A stretch of DNA of 64,000 nt from Melastoma dodecandrum (taxonomy: Eukaryota > Streptophyta > Magnoliopsida > Myrtales > Melastomataceae). How positions within the stretch are numbered: position 1 is the stretch's first letter; every line of letters begins with the position of its first letter. The translations under genes were made by a program, and so were the position numbers. The notes under the pieces are model-generated. The model ran no database searches, was not told the origin of the DNA, and saw nothing but the letters and a program-made list of their open reading frames with translations. The stretch spans positions 62,001-126,000 of the forward strand of contig JARUPY010000040.1 in NCBI GenBank assembly GCA_029817715.1. The letters run 5' to 3'. Below, piece after piece: positions 9,500 through 23,530 of the stretch.

Positions 9500-10870
9500 G
9501 TCAGTGAAGCTTTGTTCATAAAATGGCCATAAATTTATGGATTCATCATAATTAGGCCCGAGATTTTGCCATGTCAACACACCCCCATTCCCGGGAGGAA
9601 ATCGAAGGGAAAGTCAGTCTCTAGAAGCAAATAGCTTTGTCTGAAGCAAACCGGCGAGAACGAGAACGATCACCATCACCATCACCATCTTATTGAAATT
9701 GAGGATCAAAAGATGATTTGTTCACCTCACTTAAAAAATCACTCGTCTATCCCGCGAATATTTCCATGTAACTTGATTGACGATGGATGGACTCAGAATC
9801 TTCCTACTTACTTTCCACAAACATGGGCAGAGAAAAAATTACAAACGGGAAAGAAAATTTCGAATCCTAGTAGACGCTTCTACTCATTCTGAAAATTAGG
9901 TTTCATTGTTGTCAACTCAAAAGTCTTACTCCCATTACAATTCTTTTTGGGTCAACTCTTTTTTCTTCCTAATGGGGATCGGACAAACTATTTGTATTTT
10001 TTCCCATCGAAAATATCGAGTCAAACTCACACACACATATATATATGTAAGCAATTTGGTTTATCTAGAATTTTTTTCACTGTTATTTATTGCTATTCAT
10101 CAACGACAAATTTCTTTGTAGTCGAGTGGTGGAAAATTCTTTGGAAATGACTTCAACCCTTTTTGGGAAAGAAAGACAAAATGGGGATACTTCTGTAGGG
10201 ATGATACATGTAAATTTATACTTCGATGCAGATCGATTAGTTGTTCCTATTTTCGCGCACGTTACGCTTGCTTTCCTGCCGCCATTGATATCTCGTTGCT
10301 CGATCATTGGTCATGGTCGACCGAAAAAGGAGACGAACAATCGATCCCTGTTACCGACAATGAATGTCATTTTAGGACGAGAGGGAAAGGAACAGTCATG
10401 TCTTGATAATATGATTTACAACATCAACCATCGACCGGAATTTTCTAAACACGGTCATGTCTAGAGGTGACAAAGCATTTTTTTCCAAATTTTCTTCGTG
10501 GATTTTTTTACTTCTCCAATCTGAAAAGTATCTTGATCTAACCTTACTTTTTATGTGTACGAACGAAAATGTTAGAAGGGGAAAATAAAAGAAAGGACAA
10601 GTAAAAGTTACGCAAAAACAAAACTCATTTAATCTCTAATGGTGCATCAGACCTCTTATGGATGCTACTATATGAGCGAAGAAATACTTGGATTCACAAC
10701 AGGCAACGGCAACGACTATGTCGGGAGAATGTGTATTGCCAACAATCCTAAATTTTATTGGCTGGATTGATGTGCCGAATATGAAATACAGCAAAGGATC
10801 GGTCTGCAAATCAGCCTTTCAGCAACAATAGTGTGGCGACAGATAGCCTCATAGAAGTGCCCACATTAAT
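9500..10870. other. Intergenic sequence, no gene recognised
   Basis: Short frames near 9906-10121 and 10090-10464 are not similar to anything I recognise and lack splice or codon support. A small CACCAT repeat lies near 9673. Confidence 0.5.
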
Positions 10871-10879
10871 GCAGCTTAT

Positions 10880-11990
<1,111 letters not shown>

Positions 11991-11999
11991 AGTTCAATC

Positions 12000-13285
12000 A
12001 GAAGGAATCAATTTGAATTAAATACAACCGGGGGAATCAACGGATCTTTTCGGGCAGGGAATCGATTCCTGTCGTTGCATTCAGAATGATGCTTCAATTA
12101 TCCGCCATTAGTTCACGTGGGCCCAACTTTGTGCCGTATTTGGGCCTGACGGGCTCGGACGAAGATCTAAATATCAGCAAAAAGGGTAAACCAACAATGA
12201 TAGATTTTGATTGGACCCATAAGTAAAAAGGAAGGAGGTAAAGGATGAAGAAATTATTACAAAGGGGGAGAGTTTTTAATTAATGATAAAGCAACAATTA
12301 ATTATTCATAATATCTGTTTATATAAAAAAATGATGTTATTCAAAGGGTGAGAGAGACGTCATTCTTATCATTATCTAGAAGAAATTGACCCGGAAAAAA
12401 ACCGCCAAGGACGAACGAGGACAAGTGTTCTTCGAAATCAATGATTTAAACAAATAAAGGTGTCCCTCCCTCCCTAACTTTGACCTCTTTTTTAAAAAAA
12501 ATAAAAATAAAAATAAAATAAAATCTGTGGGGATGTTTTACTTTTCAATAAAAAAAGGCCTGAAAAGTTTTTAAAAAATAAATAAATAAAATTAAAACAA
12601 AAGATATCTCCTTGACTATATATTTCATGTTCATAATAACCACGTAAAAATCTTATAATTACAGGAACCTTAAAGCTTAAGAAAGAAAAAGAATAAAAAA
12701 ATTTGCCCAAAAAACGCGTGGTGGAGTTGTTTCTTGAATTTGGGTGACATGAACTCTGTTTTTAAGAGTTGACCATAAAACAGAAACAAGTGGGCCTTTT
12801 TTATTTTCAAAGGTTAAAAAGATAAATTAATTAATATGTAATTATTATGTCACTTCTTTTAATGTGTGGATGGGGGACAAATATTTTTGTTGCAATAATT
12901 TGCGTTTATGGTATGATTACCGTAGAAAGAAAAAAATTGTCAATATTTCCTTGTCAACGAACGGATCATAGATTATTAGGTCAGGACTTTGTTTGGTCCT
13001 AAATTAATAATAATATTCCCACCTTTATAACTTTATATAGAACAACGACTTGACCCAATAAAATTTTAAAAGAAAACAACACTAATAAATTGGATTTGAA
13101 CGTGTTTAACTTTGTGTTTTACGAGGAAGGAAAAATACGATGAAATCTGCTGCATAATCGGACACGTTATGTCCGCGATTCAGTTGTTACCTGTATACAT
13201 CGATATTGAAAATCACGAACTGCTGTCTTCCTTAGCACAGCAGATTATTTGTTCATTCTATGCATGATATGAATTCTTTAATTAC
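12000..13285. other. AT-rich intergenic stretch
   Basis: No gene is seen. The stretch is strongly AT-rich, with several A/T homopolymer and AAATAAA tracts (12490-12600). Confidence 0.6.
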
Positions 13286-13289
13286 ACAG

Positions 13290-14437
13290 GAAATGTAGGG
13301 GAAGGATATGAGACCAGACGCAGATATTCAGGTGATTCCAACATAAACTGCGTGGACCGACCGGACTGGAATATGGAATTTACGGATGCTACTACTGTAG
13401 CTCAAGTGGCCGCAAAGTCTGCAGAAAGAGCAAGTATAGCTGCCAGGACTGCAGCTAAACTCTCAATCCTTGGAAGGGTCACTCCTCGTTATGCCCCTGA
13501 TTCACATGGTTTTAAAAAAGAGCGGATTGAAATTCCTTCGACACCACGTTCTCCTGGTGAAGCTCCTACTAGAAGTCAAGTAAATAATGCTTCTGTCGAC
13601 AGAAACTCTGGATTAGCCTATGATCATTTCAGGGATGAGCGGATCGAAAGACCTCCCATTCTACATTCTCCCGGTGAAGCTCCTCCCAAAATTCAAGTAA
13701 ATAATGCTTATGTCGGCAGAAGTTCTGGAGCCTATGATCATTTCGGGGATGAGCGGCTCAAAAGACCTCCCATTGTACATTCTCCTGGTGAAGCTACTTT
13801 TAGAAGTCACGTAAATAATGCCTCTGTTGGCAGAAGTCCTTGATTAGCCTATGATCATTTCAGAGATGAGCGGCTTGAAAGAACTCCCAGTCTATGTTCT
13901 CCTGGTGAATCTCCTCCTAGAAGTTGGGTAAATAATGCTTCTGTCTCCAGAAATTCTGGATTAGCCTATGATAATGTCGGTAAAAATGAAGAAAATCTTC
14001 TGCACGATCATAAGAGTTACAATACCCTTGGGAAATCCTCTTCATATAAGTCCAATCCTGATGTTGGGTTGATATTTCACAGTGGACCAGTTACTGGAGA
14101 TAGTACTGTTGTGTCTGATGCATACAGCAATCAAGGCGATGTTAGTGAAGACGATGATAGTCTATCAGGAATAACAAAGAAGTTGCACCGATATGCTTAC
14201 AAGAAAGGTTGCGAATATGATGAACCCATTTCTGGGGATGCCGTTGGAGATGTGGATGCATCTGTTTATGAACAACATGCAGCTGGTAGATATACTGAAA
14301 TGAACCGGTGGTCTGCAGGACTAAAGATTGGTGATATTTCTGATAGACGAAACGAGAGGAAGAACTCTTTTGGAGAAGTGAATCGTACAACCCATTCCAG
14401 TGAAATTCACTCAGACACCATTCAACATCCATCCTGA
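13290..14437 (+). pseudogene. IST1-like (ISTL) gene fragment with internal repeats and a stop
   Basis: An acceptor-like TTACACAG at 13283-13290 is followed by an open frame. It contains FTDATTVAQVAAKSAERASI and ARTAAKLS, the Ala-rich AQAAAESAERASMAARAAAELSS signature found in the C-terminal half of plant IST1-like proteins (ESCRT-III-associated regulators of VPS4). After it come about four repeats of roughly 39 residues (HSPGEAP, VNNASVGR, YDHFRDER). A TGA at 13842-13844 breaks the frame inside the third repeat, after which it continues in the same frame to 14437. The N-terminal IST1 domain is absent and the 3' end abuts transposon-like GC-rich DNA, so this is a fragment. It may have been captured by the adjacent element or simply truncated by it. 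Confidence 0.65.
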
Positions 14438-14439
14438 CC

Positions 14440-17400
14440 AGCGACGTCTCATCTCCGCCAATGAGCAACTCGAGGACAACCAGACCACCGATAATACCTG
14501 ACTCCGCAATGGCAATAAGTTCAACACTCGTCAACAGCGGCAACCTCTCTGTCTTTCCTCACAATAGCCATCAGCCAGAGTCCCCGCCTCAGCGGTAGCT
14601 GTTCTGGGATCAGCAACAATCCTCCCCTCCCCTGTAACAACGCCAACAGCAGTCGTGACCCTCTTATTGTCAACGACAAAAACCTCGTCATCACCTACAT
14701 CCAGCTCCTTGCAATCCCACGGATGGAAATCAAAACCTGGCGACTTATTCCCCGTCATGGCCAGCCGCGGCGGCCTTAGCCACTCCGTCAATCTCAGCCC
14801 CTCCCTTAGGGGTTGTATCCCAGGGCAGCTTTCCTTAATTTCCGAGCTCCAGCAGCAGAAGACTTGGAGCGCAACTCCCAGATGCTACGACCTACTCTCC
14901 CGACCTTCTACAACTTGGCTGAACAGTCGGATCCTGGATTTCTCCAGCCGCAATCACGGGAATCCACAACAGTGCGTCTAGCCCGAGCTCGACTCATCCG
15001 TTACACGATCCGCCCTCTCTCTGAGCCCCATCTCCATCCACCAGTGTCTACACCGAAGCTCCCAAGGTGTCTTCCCCGACTACAACTCCCTAGAACACAG
15101 AGCGACGGTTAGAAACGGCCTCCTCACAACGACGAACCACAATGGTGCGCCCGGTCCGAGCTCGACTCGCCCACTCCTCCATCAACTCTTACCTCTCCTC
15201 CCAACATCGGCGATGGCGCCTCGAATCCCGGCCTCTATGCTCAACCCCTTTATCAAGCATTCCCCGATCAGCTCCCATCCATTTCCTTCTACTTGATTTT
15301 GGGTCTGACGTGTTTTATTTAACATTTTTGTAACGGTCCCCAAGCCTTGGATGTGTCGTCTGCGACGCAACTTGGTAAAGTGCATCCCGTTTCAATTTCA
15401 TTTTAATGCTTTTTATAATGATGCTGGCCAATGTGTTTCGACATAGTAACATATCGCGCATTGATGAAATCTTATTTTTTTTAATTCGTCATGGTTTCAA
15501 ATTATTAATTCATATGACTATTCGAACATGATGCACACAATTCCATTTTTTTAAAATAATTTATTGATTATACATTTTTATTAAAAATTACATTCTTTTG
15601 GAGTTTTCGATCATTGACATGTCTGGAATTTACTTTGTTGTTTTGATTTTTATGCAGATATCTCGAGGCGTGCCTTGCAGACAATCATGGCACCCACTCC
15701 GTTCGACGCCCTCGAGACGAAATGTAACAATTGTTTATAATCGTGGGATTATTTTGGCTTCTCGAATATCAAGACCCTCTGAAGACAGCTTCGCACTCAC
15801 TAACGTAGACATCAACGGCTCGTCAGATTCACTGTAAACCTATTTTAAAACAGCATCGAAATGTACAGAGCTAATGAGTGCGTTAAGGGAGACAAGAAAT
15901 GGTACTAATCTCCCTCATTCTATACCTGGTTCTCCCTCGAATTCAATTCGGCTTAGAAATTGCTAAGGGCCTGCCCAAAGTAACTTTTAACGAATAATTT
16001 TTTCTTATGAAAAATGATTCATATGGACATTTTAAGTATTATTGAGCTCGACGTCATTTTTAATGTCACACAATTCCTTTTAAAATCGACCTTTAATGAA
16101 TCCAAGTATTTAGAAACACAATTTTGATGCCTCACTTCTTTTTGTGATGTATGCGATTTAGCAATCCCTAATTTCCGAACCTAAACGAATCTCTATAGTT
16201 TTTCTAACATGAACTTAAATTAGGTTAGTGGTGACTCCAACATGTTTTCAAAATCCAAAGCCTTATCGTCAAGGGAGGATATCCATTTTAGATGGAAGAG
16301 GAAACGGGATCCACCCGCGATAGATTTGGCGACTCCGCTGGGGAAACTTGGGTGATTTTTTGGAGAATTATGGTCGAAAACTCATTTTCTGAAAAGGGGG
16401 GCTTAGCTTTTTGTTTGTGTTTTGCGCTTGAATTTGTTTGATGCTCTTTCCTGCAATATTACTTCGTGTGTGATTTCTTGTGCTATATGAGCCTTCATCT
16501 CGGACGTTATAGGATTAACTCGGGTATACCATATGCCGACGGGTATTAGCTGTTTTCCTCTACCTTTAGGTGGGTACCTACCTATTTACCGTCGAATGAC
16601 TATCCGAGACTTTTCATTTAAAATGAACCCGGACTCGGATTTCTCCTTTTGATGGCTAATGAACGGGTTGGGTACAAGCCACATCCGAGACGGTAGATAG
16701 AAAAGTCTTATACGTATCTACATTTTTTGTCCATATGGTCTGAATTGATGCTTCTTCTTATACATTGACCACCATTTTCTCTTCTCTCAATTTCACTAAC
16801 ATGCCTTTTGTTCAACGAGCGAATATAAGGGAAGTGATTTCTACACCGAGTTTTTTTTTTATGCTTGCATATTGTTACTTATGCTTGCAATTGTCGAACT
16901 TGATCATTCTGCATACATTAATCTAGAAAAATGCCTACTCACATGCATAATTTTGCTACATGGTAAAAAAAAACTCTTCTTTCGAGACATCTACAACGAT
17001 GCTCATATGTTTTCAATGAACGTTGAACTCGTTTTACCATCACCCGACTTCGACCATTTTTGTGAAAAACTTCGCCCCATTTTTTAAAGAAAAAGGGCAT
17101 GTAAGCATTCATTTGGCGTTAACATATATTCTGCATCCATGAACATATCTTTCTTCATTCAGACTAATGCATCATATTTTATTTTTGTCCGAGGTACCCA
17201 TATCCATCGAAGTTGAGCTACCCATTAGCCACAAAAGGTTTGGACGTCTTCCCTCCCTGAGGAGTTCAAATGTGCAACAACATCATTCCAGCTCGACTTT
17301 GTCACACATTTCATTTCCAAATGATTGGTTAAGGTGTATTCCTTCCAATCTTGCTTATTATTTAAACCAATCAAGCATACCATTTACCATATGGATTTTG

Positions 17401-18550
17401 GTTTCTCTTATGCAGGCAAACGAACATCCCCTCTTCCAATGAGGCATCCGATGAACATTCAGTTGAACCGAATATTAAAGTCAAAGAAGCAAAATTCATT
17501 CAACCAGTTTCATATTATCACCATCCATAACACCAATGCCTAGTTCTACAATCACCATCAGCATTCGATGAACAAACTGGGAAAGATCGTCACCAAGCAA
17601 CTAAAATGACATCGTGGAGTTTGTTACACACCAATGTCAAAGAAATACAACAAAGCATGTTCTCCCAACCATTTAACTTAGAAAAAGATAACATGACTGT
17701 ATCAATCCTAAACTAGGGCAACATTAATCTCAAATAATATATCGGGGCAAGCTTCGTCCCAAAAAAAATTGACATGCCTTCAAGAATGCAAGTGCAATGG
17801 AAGTATCACATTTAAAATTGAACATTTATTGCATTTATTTTCTTTTCTAGAACTGGAGCAATTCAAGGACAATACCCCAATGGACTTACTCAAAGGCGAG
17901 CCATGATTTGGAGATCGTCAATTCTACCGAGGCAAGCTTATTCCCAAAGAAACATACATGCTTCAAGAGCATTGACGCACTATCGTTGGATCCTCAAACC
18001 GAGACGAGACTAACGCTACAAGGGATTGACGATTCAATTCTCTTTTCAATCACTTAGAAATAAAATAATACTGCACATAATTTTAATTTCATTACATTGA
18101 TTGTGAGCTTAGGCTATGATAAAGTCATCATAAGGGAGTGACCTTCCAATTTTCTTTCAAATAACCTCATTGTCAAACATTCGTACTATTCTCTAATGTT
18201 TCTTTGCAGAATCTCTGAATCATTAAATCAGAGCAACCACATCATCAAGCTTTAGAATTACTAAAAGTTCAAGCTCATAAACTTACTAAGTTGGGGTAGC
18301 GCATCCATGTCAAGTCAATCACGAAAAGCTCTCATCTATCGAATGACATCACTTTCTCCCTCCGGTTCCGATTACGTTACGGTGGTCACTATCCATCTTC
18401 GGCGGTCTCTAGAAAGCGGGAGACGGACGATTGAACTCTCGAGGGGAAACGGAATTTCCAAGACTATCCTTAGAGACAACAAACGGGAAACTTTAGGAAT
18501 ATCCAAAACCATTTTCCTTCATCCCAAAAAGGAAAAAGAAATATAATATA
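14440..18550 (+). mobile_element. Truncated Tat/Ogre-like LTR retrotransposon remnant
   Basis: A primer-binding site, TGGCGACTCCGCTGGGGA, lies at 16327-16344. This is the tRNA-Arg-type site used by Tat/Ogre elements, and the same core occurs in the complete element at 39930. Upstream the layout resembles that element's LTR: a GC-rich Ser/Pro-like part (about 14440-15250), then an AT-rich part with TTAGTGGTGACTCCAACATG near 16230 in place of GTCGGTGGCGACTCC. Downstream is leader-like sequence without pol. I could not find the second LTR or target-site duplication, so the limits are rough. Confidence 0.5.
16327..16344 (+). other. Primer-binding site (tRNA-Arg type) of the Tat/Ogre-like remnant
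   Basis: TGGCGACTCCGCTGGGGA matches the tRNA-Arg-complementary primer site described for Ogre elements and the site following the 5' LTR at 39922. Confidence 0.7.
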
Positions 18551-18850
18551 TTGTTAGGATTTTGTTGACCAAAGTAAGATATATTACGATTTAGAGTATA
18601 TTAGATTCGCTCGTGAAATATACGGAAGGTGAGAGAATATATCTCTTATGGGAGATATATTGAATGATATTTGATTATATCACGAATATGTTTACCTATC
18701 AGATTTCCGATATATGTGGGGTCATCTATTATCTTAAATAGGTGTCGGTATACAAAGCGAATGACAAAAAAGAGTGTGAGCAAATCCTTAGAGCATAGAA
18801 GAGGGATACAAGAGTGCAAAGAGTGCGGTGGTAAAGACTGGCGCCAAACC
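18551..18850. other. Host or older repeat sequence flanking the copia insertion
   Basis: This stretch sits directly left of the old copia element and would join to 28690 before insertion. It begins TGTTAGGATTTTG and, with the right flank, would end CCCAACA, which hints at a solo LTR of about 305 bp. The expected target-site duplication does not match, so this is left open. Confidence 0.3.
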
Positions 18851-19238
18851 TACCACAAGGCAAGGACACCTCAAGCCACCTCCATTCATGCAGATTAATG
18901 GAGAAAAAGGAAGAAGAAAGTAAAGAGGAAGAAGGCTTCCATTTTTTTTCATTCATCATTTTCTATTTTCTACAGAATACAGCAGGCTGTGTATGCAGCT
19001 GGAAACACCCACGTAACTGCCTTGTAACATGATTTTACACTCCTGTCCTCACTCATTTGAGCTAAAGACAATTCCAATTAAGCTAATCTGACTTGGGGCC
19101 TTGGGCTTATTCTCCGTTCCTTATTACTCCTCTTCTTCTTCACTTTAGCAAATTTGCTCTGCCTCCCTCACTCTGATACTCCAGTTTGTCATCCTCCAGT
19201 TTACTACTTCCATGACTCACATTCTTGATCTATCGACA
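18851..19238 (-). repeat. 3' LTR of the old copia element
   Basis: It matches 28388-28689 with many substitutions and carries an extra purine-rich/T-rich stretch of about 90 bp (18900-18990). On the minus strand the LTR runs TGTCGATAG...GGTA. Confidence 0.85.
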
Positions 19239-20664
19239 ATCCCCTTCAAGATGGATATCATACAATCCCATCTTGTCCAACAAAAGCTGAAAACTTGTGG
19301 GATGTAACGCCTTCGTTAAAAGATCCGCCACATGATATTTTGTCTTCACATGCCTAATACTCACTTCTCCATTGAGCACCCTTTGTCTCACAAAGTGCAA
19401 ATCTATCTCCATGTGTTTTATTCTCTCATGAAACACCGGATTCTTGCTCAAGTGAATTGTTTACTTATTGCCCGAATGCAATGCCATCAGCATGCTCAGC
19501 ATCACCCCAAAATCATTTAACAGAGCCTTCAACCAAACTAACTCTGTTGTTGTTGCTGTTATGGATCTATATTCAGCCTCGGTTGAACTTCTTGACACCG
19601 TGGCTTGTTTCTTTGATTTCCAGCTGATAGGGAATCTCCAATGAACACACCAAAGCCTGACGTGGATCATCTTGTATCAACACATCCTCCCAAATCACTG
19701 TCTGCATAAGCCTGCAAATGAATTTGTGAAAACTTAGACAACTTAAATACTTTCCCAGGCATTTTCTTGAGATATCTGAGCACATGCCTTGCTGCTTCCT
19801 AGTGTTCTGATCTCGACTATTCCATGAATTGTGCCAACACATGGCTATGTTAGGCCTTGCCAATCCAAGATATATCAATTTACCCACCAGCTGCCTACAC
19901 ATGCTTGTATCCACCAGAGGCCTTACCGCCAACGTTCCTTGTTCTTCTAATAGTCTCAACGTGTAACCCCTTTGTGACAAGAAAATCCCTTCTTTGGATC
20001 ATGCAATCTCAATTTCAAGGAAAAACTTCAAGTTCACAAGATCTCTTACCTTAAAATGTCTTTGTATGTGTTTCTTCATATCAGAAATAACTCTCAGATT
20101 CGAACCTGCCACTGCCATGTTATCCACATATACAAGAACTGCCATAAAGCCATCTTTGCTCTCCTTTGTAAATAAAGAGTAATATGATTTATACTACAGA
20201 AAGCCATTTGCCAGAAGACAACTTGTCAACTTACAATTCCATTGGCGTGATGCCTGTTTGAGGCCATACAAGGATTTGCGTTACTTGCACACCATGTTTC
20301 CAAACTCCCCTTGCAGCTTATACTTCGGAGGAAGATACATATAAACTTGCTCATAAAGATCTCTGTTTAGAAAGGCATTATAAATATCAAACTGTCGAAG
20401 TAACCATCCTTTAATAGCTGCCAATGCAAAGAACATGCGGAGAAAGGTATGCTTAGCTACAGGGCTGAAAGTATCTTGATAATTAATACCTTCACATTGT
20501 GTGTTACCCTTAGCCACCAACTGTGCCTTATACCGGTCAACTCTCCCATCTGCCAGAAGTTTCACTTTGTAAACCCATTTGCACCTAATGGGTCGTTTAT
20601 GGCATGGCAAAGGAAAAACATCCCGAGTATGATTCTCCTCCAGGGCTTGAAACTTGATAGCCAT
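19233..20664 (-). pseudogene. Old copia: reverse transcriptase and RNase H remnants
   Basis: On the minus strand an RVT_2-type start (CKWVYKVKLLADGRVDRYKA, YQDTFSPVAK, QFDIYNAFLN; 20664-20281) is followed by connection-domain pieces (GKLIYLGLARPNIA, near 19870). The RNase H end has [31 protein letters not shown] and HVADLLTKAL (19670-19230). Frameshifts and stops separate the pieces, and the YVDD catalytic motif near 20120 reads YVDNM, so the copy is dead. Confidence 0.85.
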
Positions 20665-21311
20665 CGCTTTCTCCCAATGTGGTTTCCCCTGAGCTTGGGT
20701 GTAGGACTAAGGCTCATATTTCTCTTCCAAGGACTGAAAAAAGACTTGATATGGTTTGGACAAACGTGTATAGGAGAGATATGGATCTATAAGATATAAA
20801 GTAGTATAAGAAGAATTAACAGGAAGAGAATGATCAGACCTTGGCTTGGTGCTGTGTGAACAATTGAGAAGAACAAGTAAGAGATAAACTGTGATGATAG
20901 TCCTTAAGGTAACTAGGTACCTTCTAGGATCGAGTATTTTGTCTCAACGAAATAGCAGAATCAACTGTGGAGGAGGAGGCAGGTTCTATACTATCGTGAT
21001 ATGCATCAACATGAACAGGTGATGCAGGAGATGTACTAGCTGAAACAAGATCCGGATGCAACTGATGCAGGAAACAATGACTGTGAGGTGTAGACACCTG
21101 GTGTAGAAGGGACAGAAGGAGGATGTGGAAGTGGTAAAACTAAAGGAGGATGCATATGAGACTGCATTGATGACAGAAAAGGGAAAATATATTCAAAGAA
21201 AAACACATTGCATGAAACTAAGACTTTGCTTATCTAAATCATATAAATAGTATCCTTTAATACTAAAAGGATATCCAATGAAAAAACACATTTGTTGGCA
21301 CGTTCATCAAG

Positions 21312-22406
21312 TTACTTTTGATCACGCTCTAGGGTGTTAGCATAACACAAGGATCCAAAAACACGAAAATGTTTATAATCTGGAGGCTTATGATGCAGTA
21401 TTTCGAAAGGGGATTTGTTTTGAGGTAACAACTTAGTAGGCGACCAGTTAATGATGTAAGTAGCTGTCAAAAGTGCATGCCTCCAAAATTGGACAGGTAA
21501 ATGTGACTTAAAAAGTAGAGCTCTTGTCACGTGCAACAAATGTTGGTGTAGTCTTTCAGCTATACCATTTTGTTGAAGACTCTCAACACAAGTCCTCTGA
21601 TGTATAATTCCAGTGTCATGAAAGAATCGAGACATAAGAAACTCACCACCATTATCACTTCTAAACACTTTCACTATGGCATTAAACATTGTTTAACTAG
21701 ATTATGGAATTGTTCAAGCAATCTTTGTGTGTCTGATTTGTGCATCATAAGATACACCCATGTTACCCTAGTGAAATCATCCACTATCGTGAGGAAGAAT
21801 CTAAATCCACCAAGTGCAGACTGTGAAAAGGTCCCCACACATTACAATGCACCAAATCAAAAGCAGAACAATAAGTGGAAACACTTAAAGGAAAAGGCAG
21901 TTTTCTTTGTTTATGGAAAGTTGTGCATACATTGTGTTGTAAAACATGAACAGAATTACTTATCACTTGCACAAACTTGCATTTATCAACGGAAATATGA
22001 CCCAGCCTCATGTGCCATAAGTCAAAGTGATCCAATGTTTGTTACTCACCACTTGTGTATTAATCCTCTCAACACTTGATATTGCCTGTTTGAGCATAGC
22101 TGAAGTACTAAACCTTGCAACTGGTTCAAGGACTTGATACAACCCATTTCATACTTTAGCCCGACCAATCGTCCTCAAAGTCACCAAGTCCTCAATGAAA
22201 CAGAGAGCATTTGAGAAAATAAGGCAGGCATTGTTAGAAGAGGTAAGTTTACTGACTGAAACAAAATTGAAATGAAAGGAACTGATGATTAGAACATCCT
22301 GCAAAACGAGGTCTTTGGTGAGTTTAATTTGTACCAATATGTGTGGAAAAAACTCTAGTTTTATTTGGAATGTAGTATAAGAATCAAACAAGGCTATTGG
22401 AATCAA
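21312..22406 (-). pseudogene. Old copia: GAG-pre-integrase and integrase remnants
   Basis: The minus strand shows the LWHMRLGHIS motif of the GAG-pre-integrase zinc region (22035-21784). The integrase core follows with FRSDNGGEF, a QQNGIAER motif and YIINWSPT (21689-21312). A protease-proximal segment (QDVLIISSFHFNFVSVSKLT) lies at 22406-22149. The frame is broken several times. Confidence 0.8.
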
Positions 22407-23060
22407 ATAGATATATGAGAGTTTAATGTAGTATAGGAATCAAACAGGGCTATTGGAAATCACATGATCTGTGGCTCCTGTGTCCAAGTACCATATCGAA
22501 GGAAAAGAGAATTGATTTGTGTATTGCTGAAAAGTAAGAATTATGTTTTTAGAAGAATTCAAACCAAATGAGTAAGGGGTGACTATGCTTGAATGATCCT
22601 GTTGTGAGAAGGTGGTTGATTTCTATCTTGAGATGCCTCTTCTGTAAATAACTCAGGTTCTTCCACATTGAGAAGTGCGATAGCCTTTGTGAAAACAACT
22701 TCCCTTCGTTCTCTTCCTCAACACTTCCTTCTAGCATATTGATTGCTCGTCTTCCTGCCATACCAACAGCCACACTAGAGCCTTATAGGACAAATTTCCA
22801 CGCCCTCTTCCTCTTCCGAACCTAGTATTTGGTGGGAACCCAACTAGGAAGAAACATTTATCCTTCAGATGACTCCTCTTTCCACAATGCTCACAGACCT
22901 AGTCCATGTTCACAAACTTCTTTTCTACTGTGATAGTAGAAACTCGTCCTTGCTGAACAACATGTTGTGGCTTCTGGTCAACTTGATTTGTTCTTGATTG
23001 AACAGCTGCAACCATTCTTGACGTTTCTGCAAACGTCACTCTAGTATATCTTTGTCCTTT

Positions 23061-23192
23061 CTATATTTCCTCTCGTTGAATAACATTATACGCCTCACCT
23101 AGGGTAGGAAATGGTTTTCTCATCAAAATTTGTGAACGTGTTGTTGCATACTCGCTACTCAGTCGAATCAAGAACTTAAACACCATATCTTT
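23061..23192 (-). pseudogene. Old copia: downstream half of gag, next to the insertion point
   Basis: The minus strand encodes FKFLIRLSSEYATTRSQILM and EAYNVIQREE, typical of the middle of copia Gag. The rest lies on the other side of the younger element, at 27818-28284, so the break was made by that insertion. Confidence 0.75.
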
Positions 23193-23197
23193 CTGTT

Positions 23198-23465
23198 TGT
23201 TATCGATTGCAGCCAGATCAACGACGAAATTAAAACAAGGGAAACACAAACACCAGGATTTTACGTGGTTCGGCCAAGATAGCCTACATCCACGGGCAGA
23301 GAGAATTCTATTAATCAAGAGCCGTCGTCCCAATTGCCTTGTCCCCCCAATAACCCTTTACAAACCCACAAGTAACCCTAGGTCTAGAAATTACCATCTA
23401 GGTCCCTAAACTTTTGGGTAGGGTAATAATTCAGGCCGGCTAATAATAATTCAAGTCATTTAACA
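23198..23465 (-). repeat. 3' LTR of the young copia element
   Basis: It is the near-identical partner of 27546-27812, with TG...CA ends. Confidence 0.95.
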
Positions 23466-23530
23466 AATCTCCACCTTGACTTGAATTTTTCCGGGAAACT
23501 CCCAAAAATAACTCTCTGCCATTCATGCCT

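Noticed and set aside
9209..9580. Minus-strand open frame of repeated Arg/Val/Tyr/Glu/Gly
   Set aside because: It is a translation of the minisatellite at 9306-9495; no start or family support.
9906..10464. Plastid-like or receptor-like coding fragment
   Set aside because: Some stretches resemble plastid-type AT-rich coding DNA, but I could not match a named plastid gene, so I do not call an organellar insertion.
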